Notes: a model not told the origin generated them from the sequence alone. A stretch of 25,950 nt of DNA from CADEEX01 sp040081555 (GCA_040081555.1 JBEBGG010000044.1:1-25950), one strand, 5' to 3'. Counted from the first letter of the stretch, positions 1 to 7,833 are shown. Made by a program: numbers and translations.

Positions 1-1
1 G

Positions 2-283
2 GACGACCGTACGCCCACGACCAGCATGACGCCGCCGGAGATTTTCTACTTCAGCGATCGGCGCGGTTGGTATCGGGCCTTCGCCTGGCTGACCCCCGCT
101 GCCATCGAAGACCTGCACGGACAGGGCGCCCGCTACCTGGCCGTCTCCGCCTACGACGCGCTGTACTTCAGGACTCAGTACGAGGCGCTCTACGAAGCAC
201 TGTCGGGCCGGTATCGATCGTTGACAGACGACGAGGACGGCATTGTTTACGATCTAGCCACGCCGGCCAGCTCCGCGCGTTGA
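2..283 (+). CDS. C-terminal end of a probable ArnT/GT39-type membrane glycosyltransferase (5' partial)
   Basis: The reading frame is open from the left edge to a TGA at 281-283, so this is the last roughly 93 codons of a longer gene. The visible part is soluble, with no membrane segment. Its pattern (a Tyr-Phe-Ser-Asp-Arg-Arg-Gly-Trp block, then an acidic helix, then Gly-Ala-Arg-Tyr-Leu-Ala-Val and a closing beta strand) resembles the periplasmic C-terminal part of ArnT/dolichyl-phosphate mannosyltransferase-like proteins, which move lipid-linked sugars across the membrane to an acceptor. An internal ATG at 26 is possible but gives an 85-residue fragment with no recognisable fold of its own. 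The C-methyltransferase ATG lies 5 nt downstream of the stop, so the two are probably co-transcribed. The family call is an inference because the catalytic N-terminus lies outside the window. Confidence 0.5.
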   Translation, partial: DDRTPTTSMTPPEIFYFSDRRGWYRAFAWLTPAAIEDLHGQGARYLAVSAYDALYFRTQYEALYEALSGRYRSLTDDEDGIVYDLATPASSAR

Positions 284-287
284 TGCC

Positions 288-1517
288 ATGCTGTCCATCT
301 GCCGCTTCTGTCAGGCACGCCTTCACGACACGTTCATCGACCTCGGGTTGTCACCCCTCTGCGAGAAGTTCGTGACGCCCGCCCAGCTGGCCGAACCGGA
401 TCGGTACTATCCCCTCCATGCCTGGATCTGTCGGGCCTGCCTGCTGGTGCAACTCGATGCCCTCGTGGCTCCCGAGGAACTGTTTGGCGAATATGCCTAC
501 TTCTCGTCGTACTCAGACAGCTGGGTGGCACACGCCAAGAATTACTGCGCGCACATCGTCTCGCGGCTCGACCTGAAGCGGGGGAGCCGGGTCGTGGAGA
601 TCGCCAGCAACGATGGCTATCTGCTGCAGCACTTGCTTGGTCGTGGCTTTGACGTCATTGGTGTCGAACCCGCGGCGAATGTGGCCGATGTGGCGCGCGC
701 GCGGGGTGTCCCAACGGAGACTCGCTTCTTCGGTCGAGAGACAGCGGCCTATCTCCGAGAACAGTACGGTCCGGCCGATCTGCTGGTGGGGAACAACGTG
801 TTGGCCCACGTGCCAGATCTGAACGACTTCGTGGCCGGGATGGCGGCGCTGCTGGCGGACACGGGCACGATCACGATGGAGTTTCCCCACCTCCTGCAGC
901 TCATCGAACAAGGCCAGTTCGACACGATCTATCACGAGCACTTTTCGTATTTCTCTCTGCTGACCGCTGAGCGCGTCTTTGCCGCACACGGTCTCAGGGT
1001 CATCGACGTCGAGGAATTGCCGACCCACGGCGGCTCGCTGAGGATCTACGCGTCGCATTCGACAACTGGCGGCCGAGCGAGCCAACGCCTGATCGCGCTC
1101 CGCGAGCGTGAACGGGCCGGCGGCTACGATCGCCTCGAGGGGTACTCCGGCTTCAGCGCACGTGCCGAGGCCGTCAAGCGAGGACTGGTCGAGTTCCTGG
1201 TCCGGGCCAAGGCGGAGGGCAAGCGCGTGGCTGGCTATGGCGCGCCAGGCAAGGGCAACACGCTGCTCAACTACTGTGGCATCGGCCCGGCGTTGTTGCC
1301 CTACACAGTGGACCGCAGCCCGTACAAACAGGGGCTCTACACGCCAGGAACGCGTGTGCCGATCCATCATCCAGATCGTATCGCCGAGACACGACCGGAC
1401 TACGTGCTGATTCTTCCCTGGAACCTGAAGGACGAGATCGTGAAGCAGCTGGCCTACGTTCGAGAGTGGGGCGGTCAGTGCGTCGTGCCGATTCCGTCCC
1501 TGCAGGTGGTTGAGTAG
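288..1517 (+). CDS. Zinc-binding SAM-dependent sugar C-methyltransferase (TylC3/NovU/TcaB9 type)
   Basis: The 409-residue protein has the three-part layout of NDP-sugar C-methyltransferases. An N-terminal zinc domain has Cys5, Cys8, Cys48 and Cys51. A Rossmann SAM domain has motif I VEIASNDGYLL (103-113) and NNVLAHVPD (169-177), followed by a C-terminal Methyltransf_14-type domain containing GYGAPGKGNT. The active-site tetrad Tyr-His-Glu-His is present at 215-218, matching the catalytic Tyr/Glu/His of TcaB9. Family members add a methyl group from SAM to a carbon of an NDP-4-keto-6-deoxysugar, usually at C3. All expected residues are intact, so it should be active. It follows the membrane glycosyltransferase by 5 nt and converges on the GT2 gene, with an 8-nt gap between stops. 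The sugar nucleotide substrate cannot be read from sequence; the nearby cytidylyltransferase suggests a CDP-sugar. Confidence 0.9.
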   Translation: MLSICRFCQARLHDTFIDLGLSPLCEKFVTPAQLAEPDRYYPLHAWICRACLLVQLDALVAPEELFGEYAYFSSYSDSWVAHAKNYCAHIVSRLDLKRGSRVVEIASNDGYLLQHLLGRGFDVIGVEPAANVADVARARGVPTETRFFGRETAAYLREQYGPADLLVGNNVLAHVPDLNDFVAGMAALLADTGTITMEFPHLLQLIEQGQFDTIYHEHFSYFSLLTAERVFAAHGLRVIDVEELPTHGGSLRIYASHSTTGGRASQRLIALRERERAGGYDRLEGYSGFSARAEAVKRGLVEFLVRAKAEGKRVAGYGAPGKGNTLLNYCGIGPALLPYTVDRSPYKQGLYTPGTRVPIHHPDRIAETRPDYVLILPWNLKDEIVKQLAYVREWGGQCVVPIPSLQVVE

Positions 1518-1525
1518 GCCGGAAG

Positions 1526-2416
1526 TTAGCGTCGAATGCGCGCCATCCTGAGCGCCTTGTTGAACGCCCGATGCCGCAGCCAGGCGACACGGCGCAGCAG
1601 ATAGAGCCACACGCAGAGCTTCTCGTAAAAGCTGATGGGCGCCCGCAGGGTCGTCAGAAACCGGTACGAATGCAGCTTCAATCTCTGAAGGTTGTTGGGT
1701 TGCCCGGGATGCCCCGTCGCCGCGGACGCAGCCCTGTCCATCAGGATTCCGGTTGTCTCCCGATTGAGCCGCCGGACGAACAAGCGATCGGGAATCTCGA
1801 CGAATTTGCCGCGTAGGGTCAGTTCCGCGATCATGCTGATGTCAGAGCCCGGCAACGGCCGATTGAGCGCCGTCTGTCTCAGCGCTGACGCCCGAATCAC
1901 ACCATTCATCACGTTGTTGATGCGCTCTCGATTGAGATACTCCCGAAAACGCTCCGAGGGGCGCTCCTGCTGCAGATCGAGGTCGTCGTCGTATTCCTGC
2001 GCGTATTCCTTTGTGCGGCCGTCTTCCGGGGAGAGGATCACGATGGCCCGCGGATACGCCAGCACGACATCCGGTCGAGCCTCGAGAACGGCCAGGCACT
2101 TGTCGAGAAAGCCGTCGAGGCAGACATCGCTGCACGACGCCCACTTGAAATAAGGCGTCGTCGACAGCGCGAAGACCTGGTCGTAATTCCTCAGGACGCC
2201 GATGTTGGTGTCGTTCCTGACGTAGCGAACGCGGGAATCAGCCGCCGCGATACGCTCGCAAATGGCCTGGGTCTGGTCGGTCGACGCGTTGTCGGAGATG
2301 ATGAGCGCCAGATCTGCAATGCTCTGCCCGAGCACGGAGTCGACTGCTGCTTCGATCCATGGCGCGCCGTTGAAGACGGGCATGCCGATCGTCAGTCGCG
2401 GAGGGGCCGATGCCAT
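1526..2416 (-). CDS. Family 2 glycosyltransferase
   Basis: The 296-residue protein begins with the GT-A strand RLTIGMPVFNGAPW (7-20), followed by SVLGQS and ISDNASTDQT, all diagnostic of GT2 enzymes that transfer a sugar from a nucleotide donor. The position that normally holds the metal-binding Asp-X-Asp/Asp-Asp pair reads Ala-Ser-Cys-Ser-Asp-Val-Cys (93-99), so one acidic residue is Ser. The C-terminus is basic (Arg/Lys-rich, with Trp-Leu-Tyr-Leu-Leu-Arg-Arg), compatible with membrane association. The frame is open upstream to 2548, but the fold starts right after the ATG at 2416 and the upstream residues look non-coding, so I use 2416; the ATG at 2449 is an alternative. It lies antisense to its neighbours, with its own promoter region shared with the SDR gene. 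Its acceptor is unknown. Confidence 0.85.
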   Translation of the reverse strand: MASAPPRLTIGMPVFNGAPWIEAAVDSVLGQSIADLALIISDNASTDQTQAICERIAAADSRVRYVRNDTNIGVLRNYDQVFALSTTPYFKWASCSDVCLDGFLDKCLAVLEARPDVVLAYPRAIVILSPEDGRTKEYAQEYDDDLDLQQERPSERFREYLNRERINNVMNGVIRASALRQTALNRPLPGSDISMIAELTLRGKFVEIPDRLFVRRLNRETTGILMDRAASAATGHPGQPNNLQRLKLHSYRFLTTLRAPISFYEKLCVWLYLLRRVAWLRHRAFNKALRMARIRR

Positions 2417-2506
2417 CGCCGCGCCAGAATACACGCAATTTCCTGACATTGACCGGGAGGGGCGGTAATCCGCGCTGCCGAGGGATGTGGGTTGGAGGGC
2501 CTGGCC

Positions 2507-2512
2507 TACAAT
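2507..2512 (+). promoter_or_regulatory. Candidate -10 element of the sugar cassette promoter
   Basis: TACAAT lies 38 nt before the GTG of the SDR gene in the 134-nt gap between divergent genes, and matches the sigma-70 -10 consensus at five of six positions. I cannot find a convincing -35 hexamer at 16-18 nt, so this is only a candidate. Confidence 0.3.
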
Positions 2513-2550
2513 GAATTCATGAGCTCCAGGATGCCCGCGCTGGGGCAACC

Positions 2551-3585
2551 GTGAAGGTCTTTCTCACCGGCGTCGATGGCTACATCGGCTCCCTGCTGGC
2601 GCCGTATCTGATCGAGCGCGGCCACGCGGTCCTTGGCCTGGATACCGGCTTCTACCGAGAAGGGTGGCTGTACTCGCCCCGTCAGGCGCCCGAAGCCTCG
2701 CCCCCCATTCTCTCCAAGGATCTCCGCCACGTGCAGGCAGACGACCTGGCCGGTTGTCACGTGGTGGTCCACCTTGCCGAGCTTTCCAATGACCCGCTCG
2801 GTGAACTGCAGCCAGCGATCACGCACGCGATCAATCACGAGGCCTCGGTCCGCCTGGCCTCGCTCGCAAAAGGGGCCGGAGTCAGCAGGTTCGTCTACGC
2901 CTCGTCGTGTGCCGTGTATGGTGCCGGCCGGGACGAGATCCTCACCGAGGAGTCAGCGCCGAATCCGCAGACCGCCTACGCGCGCTGCAAGGTGCTGGTC
3001 GAGCGTGACCTCGCGGCGCTGGCCGACAACGGCTTCTCGCCGGTGTGTCTACGCAACGCGACCGCCTTTGGTGCATCGCCGCGCATGCGTTTCGATATCG
3101 TGTTGAACAACCTTGCGGGCCTGGCACGCACCACCGGACGCATCACGCTGACCAGCGACGGCACCCCGTGGCGCCCGCTGGTGCACGCCCTCGACATCTG
3201 CCGTGCCATCGCCTGCGCAATCGAGGCGCCCGCCGCGGCCGTGCACGCACAGACGTTCAACGTCGGTGACAACGCTCAGAACTATCAGGTGCGTGACATC
3301 GCGGCCATCGTCAGCGACGCGTTTGCAGGCTGTCGATTGACCGTCGGCGCAGACTCTGGCGATCGGCGCAGCTATCGCGTCTCGTTTGACAAGATCCACC
3401 GCGACCTGCCTGGGTTCCGCTGCGAGTGGGATGCTCGCCGAGGTGCCGCGCAACTGCACGACCTCTTTGAGCGGATCGACTTGAGCGCCGAGCGGTTCCA
3501 ATTCAGGAGCTTCACGAGGCTCGACGCGTTGAAGTATCTCCTCCGCACGCATCAGCTCGATGCCGAGTTGTTCTGGGCGGCGTGA
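2551..3585 (+). CDS. NAD-dependent sugar epimerase/dehydratase (extended SDR)
   Basis: The 344-residue protein is a complete extended short-chain dehydrogenase. It has a Rossmann TGxxGxxG motif (TGVDGYIG, 6-13), an acidic residue after strand 2 (LDTG, Asp31) favouring NAD(H), the YASSCAVYG strand with catalytic Ser, and the YxxxK pair Tyr143/Lys147. Family members oxidise a hydroxyl of a nucleotide sugar to a keto intermediate and then epimerise, dehydrate or reduce. Here the likely role is to provide or use a 4-keto sugar for the next gene. Only the GTG at 2551 starts in frame next to the first beta strand; the three nearby ATGs (2511, 2519, 2531) are out of frame. It heads the coupled cassette. 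The exact reaction (4-epimerase, 4,6-dehydratase or reductase) cannot be assigned from motifs alone. Confidence 0.88.
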   Translation: MKVFLTGVDGYIGSLLAPYLIERGHAVLGLDTGFYREGWLYSPRQAPEASPPILSKDLRHVQADDLAGCHVVVHLAELSNDPLGELQPAITHAINHEASVRLASLAKGAGVSRFVYASSCAVYGAGRDEILTEESAPNPQTAYARCKVLVERDLAALADNGFSPVCLRNATAFGASPRMRFDIVLNNLAGLARTTGRITLTSDGTPWRPLVHALDICRAIACAIEAPAAAVHAQTFNVGDNAQNYQVRDIAAIVSDAFAGCRLTVGADSGDRRSYRVSFDKIHRDLPGFRCEWDARRGAAQLHDLFERIDLSAERFQFRSFTRLDALKYLLRTHQLDAELFWAA

Positions 3586-4127
3586 TGCAATTCCTGCAGA
3601 CGACCATTCCGGGCGTGATTCGTATTGAGCTGGAACCGAAGGCGGACGCCCGCGGGTACTTTGCGCGGACGTGGTGCGACCGGGAGGCGGCGGCAGCAGG
3701 ACTGCGGACGCCGATGGTGCAGCACAGCATTGCGTTCAATGCGGTGAAAGGGACGCTGCGCGGGCTCCACTATCAAGTGCCGCTGCTACAGGCGCGGGTC
3801 ATGCGCTGCATTGCTGGCGCGGCGTTTGTGGCCGCGGTCGATCTTCGGAGGTCATCGCCGACCTATCTCCAGGCACTCAGTCTGGTGCTCGACGCGGTCC
3901 AGCACTCCGCCCTGTATATACCTCCGGGTGTTGCTGCCGGCTATCAGACCCTGGCCGACCAGACGGTGATCGCGTACTTGATGGCGGAGTTCTACGATCC
4001 GCACACCGAGCGAGGTGTGCGCTGGAACGATCCGGCCTTCGGCATCACCTGGCCAGACGCGCAGCCCACAATCCTTGCGCGCGACGCGCAGTATCCGGAT
4101 TTCGACCCAGATGGAGCGCTCGAGTGA
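3585..4127 (+). CDS. dTDP-4-dehydrorhamnose 3,5-epimerase-like cupin (RmlC family)
   Basis: The 180-residue protein has the length and cupin fold of RmlC, which epimerises C3 and/or C5 of NDP-4-keto-6-deoxyhexoses. It carries RGLHYQ with the catalytic His62, Tyr131 in the position of the usual catalytic Tyr, and the WNDPAFGITWP block (147-157). An Asp at 167 fits the His-Asp dyad. The Lys usually found after the GLHYQ strand appears to be Arg71, which may alter specificity. The previous TGA (3583-3585) shares its last A with this ATG, so the start is translationally coupled; a GTG three bases earlier is possible. The donor nucleotide is probably not dTDP, because the only nucleotidyltransferase here resembles a cytidylyltransferase; that is inference. 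Confidence 0.88.
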   Translation: MQFLQTTIPGVIRIELEPKADARGYFARTWCDREAAAAGLRTPMVQHSIAFNAVKGTLRGLHYQVPLLQARVMRCIAGAAFVAAVDLRRSSPTYLQALSLVLDAVQHSALYIPPGVAAGYQTLADQTVIAYLMAEFYDPHTERGVRWNDPAFGITWPDAQPTILARDAQYPDFDPDGALE

Positions 4128-5440
4128 GTGACGCCTCCGCGCCGCACGCCTGGTGTGAGGCCACCCCTGCTCTGGGTGAGCCGATGCTCGCGTTGGTGCG
4201 CCGGCTGTTCCCAATCTGTCGCAGCATTACCGGCAACGGTGTCCGCGAGACCCTGCGTATCGTCGGTGAAGTGGTGCCACTCACCATGCACGAAGTCGCC
4301 TCCGGGACACGGGTGTTGGACTGGACGATTCCGAAGGAGTGGAATATTCGAGACGGGTACATTGCGGATGCCCGCGGTAATCGGGTCGTCGACTTCCGCG
4401 CCAACAATCTGCACGTCGTCGGCTACAGCACGCCGGTGCGCGCCAGGATGCCGCTGGACCAACTGCAGTCGCACCTGTACTCGCTGCCGGAGCAACCCGA
4501 CCTCATCCCGTATCGCACCAGTTACTACGAGCAACGGTGGGGGTTCTGTCTCTCGCACCGGCAGCGGCTCGCACTGGCGCCGGGTGATTACGACGTGGTG
4601 ATCGACAGCACACTCACCGACGGCGGTCTGAGCTACGGCGAATGCGTGCTGCGCGGCACGAGCGATGAGGAGGTGCTGTTCTATACACACACCTGCCATC
4701 CGTCGCTCGCCAACGACAATCTCTCAGGCATTGTGGTCTGTGCGTATCTGGCCAGGCTGCTGGGTTCAGTCGAGCACCGCTACACCTACCGATTCGTCTT
4801 CGGCCCAGGCACGATCGGATCCCTGGCCTGGCTCTCGCGCCACCAGGAGCATCTGCCGAAGATTCGCCACGGGCTGGTTGCGGTGCTACTGGGCGATCGC
4901 GCGGGGCTTCGCTACAAGCAAAGCCGGCAGGGCGACCACGTGATCGATCGCGTGGTGGCACGGGTGCTGAGGCAAACGGGGCGGCCGCATACGATCGAGC
5001 CGTTCTCGCCGTACGGGTACGACGAGCGGCAGTTTGGCTCGCCGGGCTTCAATTTACCCGTGGGTCGTCTGAGCCGCTCGGCGGAGGAGGGCTATCCGGA
5101 GTACCACACCTCTGCCGATACACCGGTGATGATTGCCGCCGAGGCGCTGTCAGAGTCGTTGCGGGCCTGTGTTGAGGTCTGCGCCACCCTCGAAAGCGAC
5201 GCCTGCTACGTCAACACGCGACCCTTCGGCGAGCCGCAGCTGGGCCGGTATGGCCTCTATCGAAAGGCCGGCGGCGACGCCTTGCCGGACCGCGAGCGCG
5301 CGCTGCTCTGGGTTCTGAACTACTCGGACGGCGACCACTCGCTGATCGACATCGCTGAGCGGTCCGGCCTGACGATGAGGGCCGTGTGTGGTGCGGCTGA
5401 TGATCTCGTGGCTGCCGGCCTGCTGGTGCCGCGGTCATGA
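4124..5440 (+). CDS. DUF4910/DUF2172 aminopeptidase-like protein with C-terminal winged helix
   Basis: The 438-residue protein matches the DUF4910 family of M28-like, zinc-peptidase-fold proteins found in polysaccharide gene clusters. Visible family blocks are RSITGNGVRETL (33-44), WNIRDGYI, YGECVLRG, HTCHPSLANDNLSG (189-202), SPYGYDERQFGSPGFNLPVG (295-314) and YPEYHTSAD (324-332). His192, Asp198 and His328 are the likely metal ligands. Residues about 388-435 look like the winged-helix (HTH_47-type) tail: a helical block, then LIDIAERSGLTMRAV, then DDLVAAGLL. The open frame runs back to 3671, but that part only shadows the epimerase. The GTG at 4124 overlaps the epimerase stop by 4 nt and is the best start; ATG 4184 is a fallback. 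Its biochemical role is not established as far as I know; an amidohydrolase or deacylase acting on a sugar intermediate is inference. Confidence 0.85.
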   Translation: MSDASAPHAWCEATPALGEPMLALVRRLFPICRSITGNGVRETLRIVGEVVPLTMHEVASGTRVLDWTIPKEWNIRDGYIADARGNRVVDFRANNLHVVGYSTPVRARMPLDQLQSHLYSLPEQPDLIPYRTSYYEQRWGFCLSHRQRLALAPGDYDVVIDSTLTDGGLSYGECVLRGTSDEEVLFYTHTCHPSLANDNLSGIVVCAYLARLLGSVEHRYTYRFVFGPGTIGSLAWLSRHQEHLPKIRHGLVAVLLGDRAGLRYKQSRQGDHVIDRVVARVLRQTGRPHTIEPFSPYGYDERQFGSPGFNLPVGRLSRSAEEGYPEYHTSADTPVMIAAEALSESLRACVEVCATLESDACYVNTRPFGEPQLGRYGLYRKAGGDALPDRERALLWVLNYSDGDHSLIDIAERSGLTMRAVCGAADDLVAAGLLVPRS

Positions 5441-6201
5441 AGGTGGTGTTGTTTTGCGGCGGGTTGGGCACGCGCCTGCGCGAATACTCGGAGACCATTC
5501 CCAAGCCACTGGCACCCATCGGCGATCGGCCAATCCTCTGGCACCTGATGCGGTACTACGCACACTTTGGCCATACCAGGTTCGTACTGTGCCTCGGACA
5601 TCGGGGCGAGATGATCCGCGACTACTGCGCCAACGACCCGCACCTGGACCCCAGCTGGGTGATCGAACTGGTGGACACCGGGCTGGAGGCCACGGTGGGA
5701 GAGCGGCTCAAGGCCGTGCAGCCGTACCTTCGTGGCGAAGACACCTTCCTCGCCAATTACAGTGACGGCGTCACCGATCTGGCGCTGCCGACGTATCTCG
5801 AGCAGTTCCACCGCCGCAACGCCGTGGCCGGCTTTGTGACCGTCCGCAATCCACAGTCGTTTCATGTGGTGCAGGCGAACGAGGCGGGCATGGTGACGGC
5901 GCTCCATCGTGCCCAGGACGCCGTCTGGATCAATGGCGGGTTCTTCGTGTTCCGTCAGTCGATATTCGACTACATCCAGCCTGGAGACGAACTCGTGGAG
6001 GGGCCATTTCAGCGCCTCGTGCAGGCGGGCCTTCTGTATAGCTACAAGCACGGCGGCTTCTGGGCCGCCATGGATACGTTCAAGGACAAGGTGATGTTCG
6101 ACCAGCGGCACGCACAAGGCGATTGTCCGTGGGAGGTCTGGGCCCGCAACCAAGCGCCTGCCGATCACGCGGCGGGGCGGCAGGGGGGGGCAGATGCGTG
6201 A
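5437..6201 (+). CDS. rfbF: Glucose-1-phosphate cytidylyltransferase-like nucleotidyltransferase
   Basis: The 254-residue protein is a sugar-1-phosphate nucleotidyltransferase. It has the signature GGLGTRL (8-14), the substrate lysine in IPKPLAPIG (Lys23), RPILWHLMRYY, FVLCLGHRG, the metal aspartate in NYSDGVTDL (Asp110) and the closing MDTFKDK/PWEVW block. The combination of KPxxxIGxxPILWHxM with FVxCLGxxG is characteristic of RfbF, which makes CDP-glucose from CTP and glucose-1-phosphate, rather than RmlA. Its ATG overlaps the previous TGA (ATGA). It supplies the activated sugar for the cassette. No RfbG-type CDP-glucose 4,6-dehydratase is visible, so either the SDR at 2551 does that step or the gene lies elsewhere. 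The protein is complete. Confidence 0.85.
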   Translation: MKVVLFCGGLGTRLREYSETIPKPLAPIGDRPILWHLMRYYAHFGHTRFVLCLGHRGEMIRDYCANDPHLDPSWVIELVDTGLEATVGERLKAVQPYLRGEDTFLANYSDGVTDLALPTYLEQFHRRNAVAGFVTVRNPQSFHVVQANEAGMVTALHRAQDAVWINGGFFVFRQSIFDYIQPGDELVEGPFQRLVQAGLLYSYKHGGFWAAMDTFKDKVMFDQRHAQGDCPWEVWARNQAPADHAAGRQGGADA

Positions 6202-6841
6202 GCTGTCCTCGGGGCCGGTGCGGTCCCTGCTGTGCCTCGGTGCGCATTGTGACGACATCGAGATCGGCGCGGGCGCAACGATTCTGAAGCTCGTCGCCGA
6301 GCACCCGGGGCTGCGCGTGCACTGGGTGGTCTTCAGTTCAACCGACGAGCGGGCAAACGAGGCACGTGCCAGTGCTGCCGAGTTCCTCGCCACGGCCGAC
6401 GACGTGGACGTGCAGGTGAAGGCCTTCACGGACGGCTTCTTTCCCGCCGAGTATGCGGCGATCAAGCGGTACTTCGAGACGCTGAAGGATGTGGTGAATC
6501 CTGATCTAGTGCTCACGCACTACCGGGACGATCGGCACCAGGACCACCGCGTGATCTCGGACCTCACCTGGAATACGTTTCGCGACCACCTGGTGCTCGA
6601 GTATGAGGTGCCGAAGTTCGACGGGGACTTGGGCCAGCCGAACGTGTTCGTACCGGTCGACGATGCGGTGAGGGCTGCCAAAGTGCAGCTGCTCCTGCAC
6701 CACTACGGCAGCCAGTCGTCGAAGCACTGGTTCACGGCCGACACCTTCAACGCGATGATGCGCATCCGGGGCCTCGAATGCCGGTCCGGCACGGGCTACG
6801 CGGAAGCGTTCCACGCACGAAAGGTCGTCCTCGGGCGATAA
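6194..6841 (+). CDS. PIG-L family zinc deacetylase
   Basis: The 215-residue protein has the two zinc motifs of the PIG-L/LmbE family: AHCDDIEIGAG (17-27, canonical AHPDDxExGxG with Cys for Pro) and RHQDHR (114-119, canonical HPDHR). His18, Asp21 and His118 are the expected zinc ligands. Family members remove N-acetyl groups from GlcNAc-type sugars, as in GPI, mycothiol and bacillithiol biosynthesis. The start overlaps the cytidylyltransferase end by 8 nt, so it belongs to the same transcript. In this context it probably de-N-acetylates a sugar or lipid-linked sugar made by the cassette. The gene is intact and of usual length. Regulation is shared with the upstream genes. Confidence 0.88.
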   Translation: MRELSSGPVRSLLCLGAHCDDIEIGAGATILKLVAEHPGLRVHWVVFSSTDERANEARASAAEFLATADDVDVQVKAFTDGFFPAEYAAIKRYFETLKDVVNPDLVLTHYRDDRHQDHRVISDLTWNTFRDHLVLEYEVPKFDGDLGQPNVFVPVDDAVRAAKVQLLLHHYGSQSSKHWFTADTFNAMMRIRGLECRSGTGYAEAFHARKVVLGR

Positions 6842-6857
6842 TCACGTGTGGTATCGC

Positions 6858-6863
6858 GAGGAG
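6858..6863 (+). promoter_or_regulatory. Shine-Dalgarno of the S1-domain gene
   Basis: GAGGAG sits 7 nt before GTG 6871. It decides between three in-frame candidates: ATG 6778 (inside the PIG-L gene), GTG 6865 (too close) and GTG 6871. Confidence 0.75.
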
Positions 6864-6870
6864 CGTGTCC

Positions 6871-7833
6871 GTGAGTGAGTCCGAGGAAGATTTCGCCGCG
6901 TTGTTCGAAGCGTCAGTCAAGACCACCCAGTACCAGAGAGGCCAGACGATCGAAGGCACGATTGTTGGCATCAGCCCATCGGTCGCCTTTGTCAACATCG
7001 GTGGCAAGGGTGAAGCCGTCATCGAGATCGCTGAACTGAAGGACGCCGACGGCGTGCTCGAGTTCGCCGTGGGTGACCGCGTGCAGGCGACGGTGATGTC
7101 GACCGTCGGCGGGGTGACGCTGTCGCGGCGCCTGATCCGCGGTGCCGCCACGGCGCAGCAGCTGAACGACGCCTTCAAGGCGGGCCTTCCGGTGGAAGGC
7201 AAGGTTGAGCGCGCCGTGAAGGGTGGCTACGAGGTCCGTGTCGCGGGCGAGCGGGCCTTCTGCCCGATGTCCCAGATCGATCTGGTCCGCACGGTGGATC
7301 CCGCATCGCACGAAGGGCACGTCTACACGTTCAGAATCATTGAATTCAAGGAAGGTGGACGAAACCTGGTGGTGTCGCGGCGCGTGCTGCTCGAAGAAGA
7401 GCAGCGCGCCAACGCCGCGGCAGCAAGGCGCTCGATCGTTGTTGGCGCCATCCTGACGGGCCGCGTGGTCTCGGTGCGCGACTTTGGCGCGTTTGTGGAT
7501 CTCGGCGGCGGTATCCAAGGCCTGGTGCACGTCTCGGAGATGGCGTGGACGCGCGTCGCTGATCCGACAACGGTGGTCGCACCCGGCGAGGAGGTCACGG
7601 TCAAGGTGCTGCGGGTTGATGAGGCGACGCAGAAGATCGCGCTCGGCTTGAAGCAGCTGATCGAGAAGCCGGAGCCGACGGTCGACGCGGCGAAGGCGGC
7701 TGACGAGCCCGAGGTGAGCCTGGCGGAGAATACCGCCGCTGCCGGGGACGGCTTTGGCTCGATTGGTGACAGGTTCCGCAGTGCGCTCGAGCCAGCATCC
7801 TCTCGTAGTCGCGGGCCCTCAGGCTCGCGCTAA
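6871..7833 (+). CDS. Three-S1-domain RNA-binding protein
   Basis: The 320-residue protein has three S1/OB-fold repeats at about 24-87, 106-172 and 190-261, preceded by an acidic start (SESEEDF) and followed by a disordered acidic then Ser/Arg-rich tail (264-320). The third repeat (GRVVSVRDFGAFVDLGGG, then GLVHVSEM) is the most canonical; the second has EVRVAGERAFCPMSQID. This layout matches short S1-like proteins of Gram-negative lineages, which are distinct from the six-domain ribosomal S1. The role is probably binding mRNA or stabilising translation under some conditions, which is inference. The GTG start is chosen on its strong ribosome binding site. It follows the PIG-L gene by 29 nt and may be partly co-transcribed, but its function looks unrelated to the sugar genes. 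Confidence 0.85.
   Translation: MSESEEDFAALFEASVKTTQYQRGQTIEGTIVGISPSVAFVNIGGKGEAVIEIAELKDADGVLEFAVGDRVQATVMSTVGGVTLSRRLIRGAATAQQLNDAFKAGLPVEGKVERAVKGGYEVRVAGERAFCPMSQIDLVRTVDPASHEGHVYTFRIIEFKEGGRNLVVSRRVLLEEEQRANAAAARRSIVVGAILTGRVVSVRDFGAFVDLGGGIQGLVHVSEMAWTRVADPTTVVAPGEEVTVKVLRVDEATQKIALGLKQLIEKPEPTVDAAKAADEPEVSLAENTAAAGDGFGSIGDRFRSALEPASSRSRGPSGSR

Noticed and set aside
513..1610. 365-residue minus-strand open frame over the C-methyltransferase
   Set aside because: It mirrors a gene with complete zinc and SAM motifs, and its translation shows no family features.
2426..2431. TATTCT on the minus strand as a -10 for the GT2 gene
   Set aside because: It lies only 9 nt from the chosen ATG and has no -35 at 17 nt, so it would need leaderless expression without other support.
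3671..4123. N-terminal extension of the DUF4910 protein by 151 residues
   Set aside because: It overlaps the intact epimerase in another frame, and the overlapping GTG at 4124 gives the family-typical start.
5320..6516. 398-residue minus-strand open frame over the cytidylyltransferase and PIG-L genes
   Set aside because: It is antisense to two genes with full catalytic motifs, has no recognisable fold and no ribosome site; long antisense frames are common in this G+C-rich DNA.
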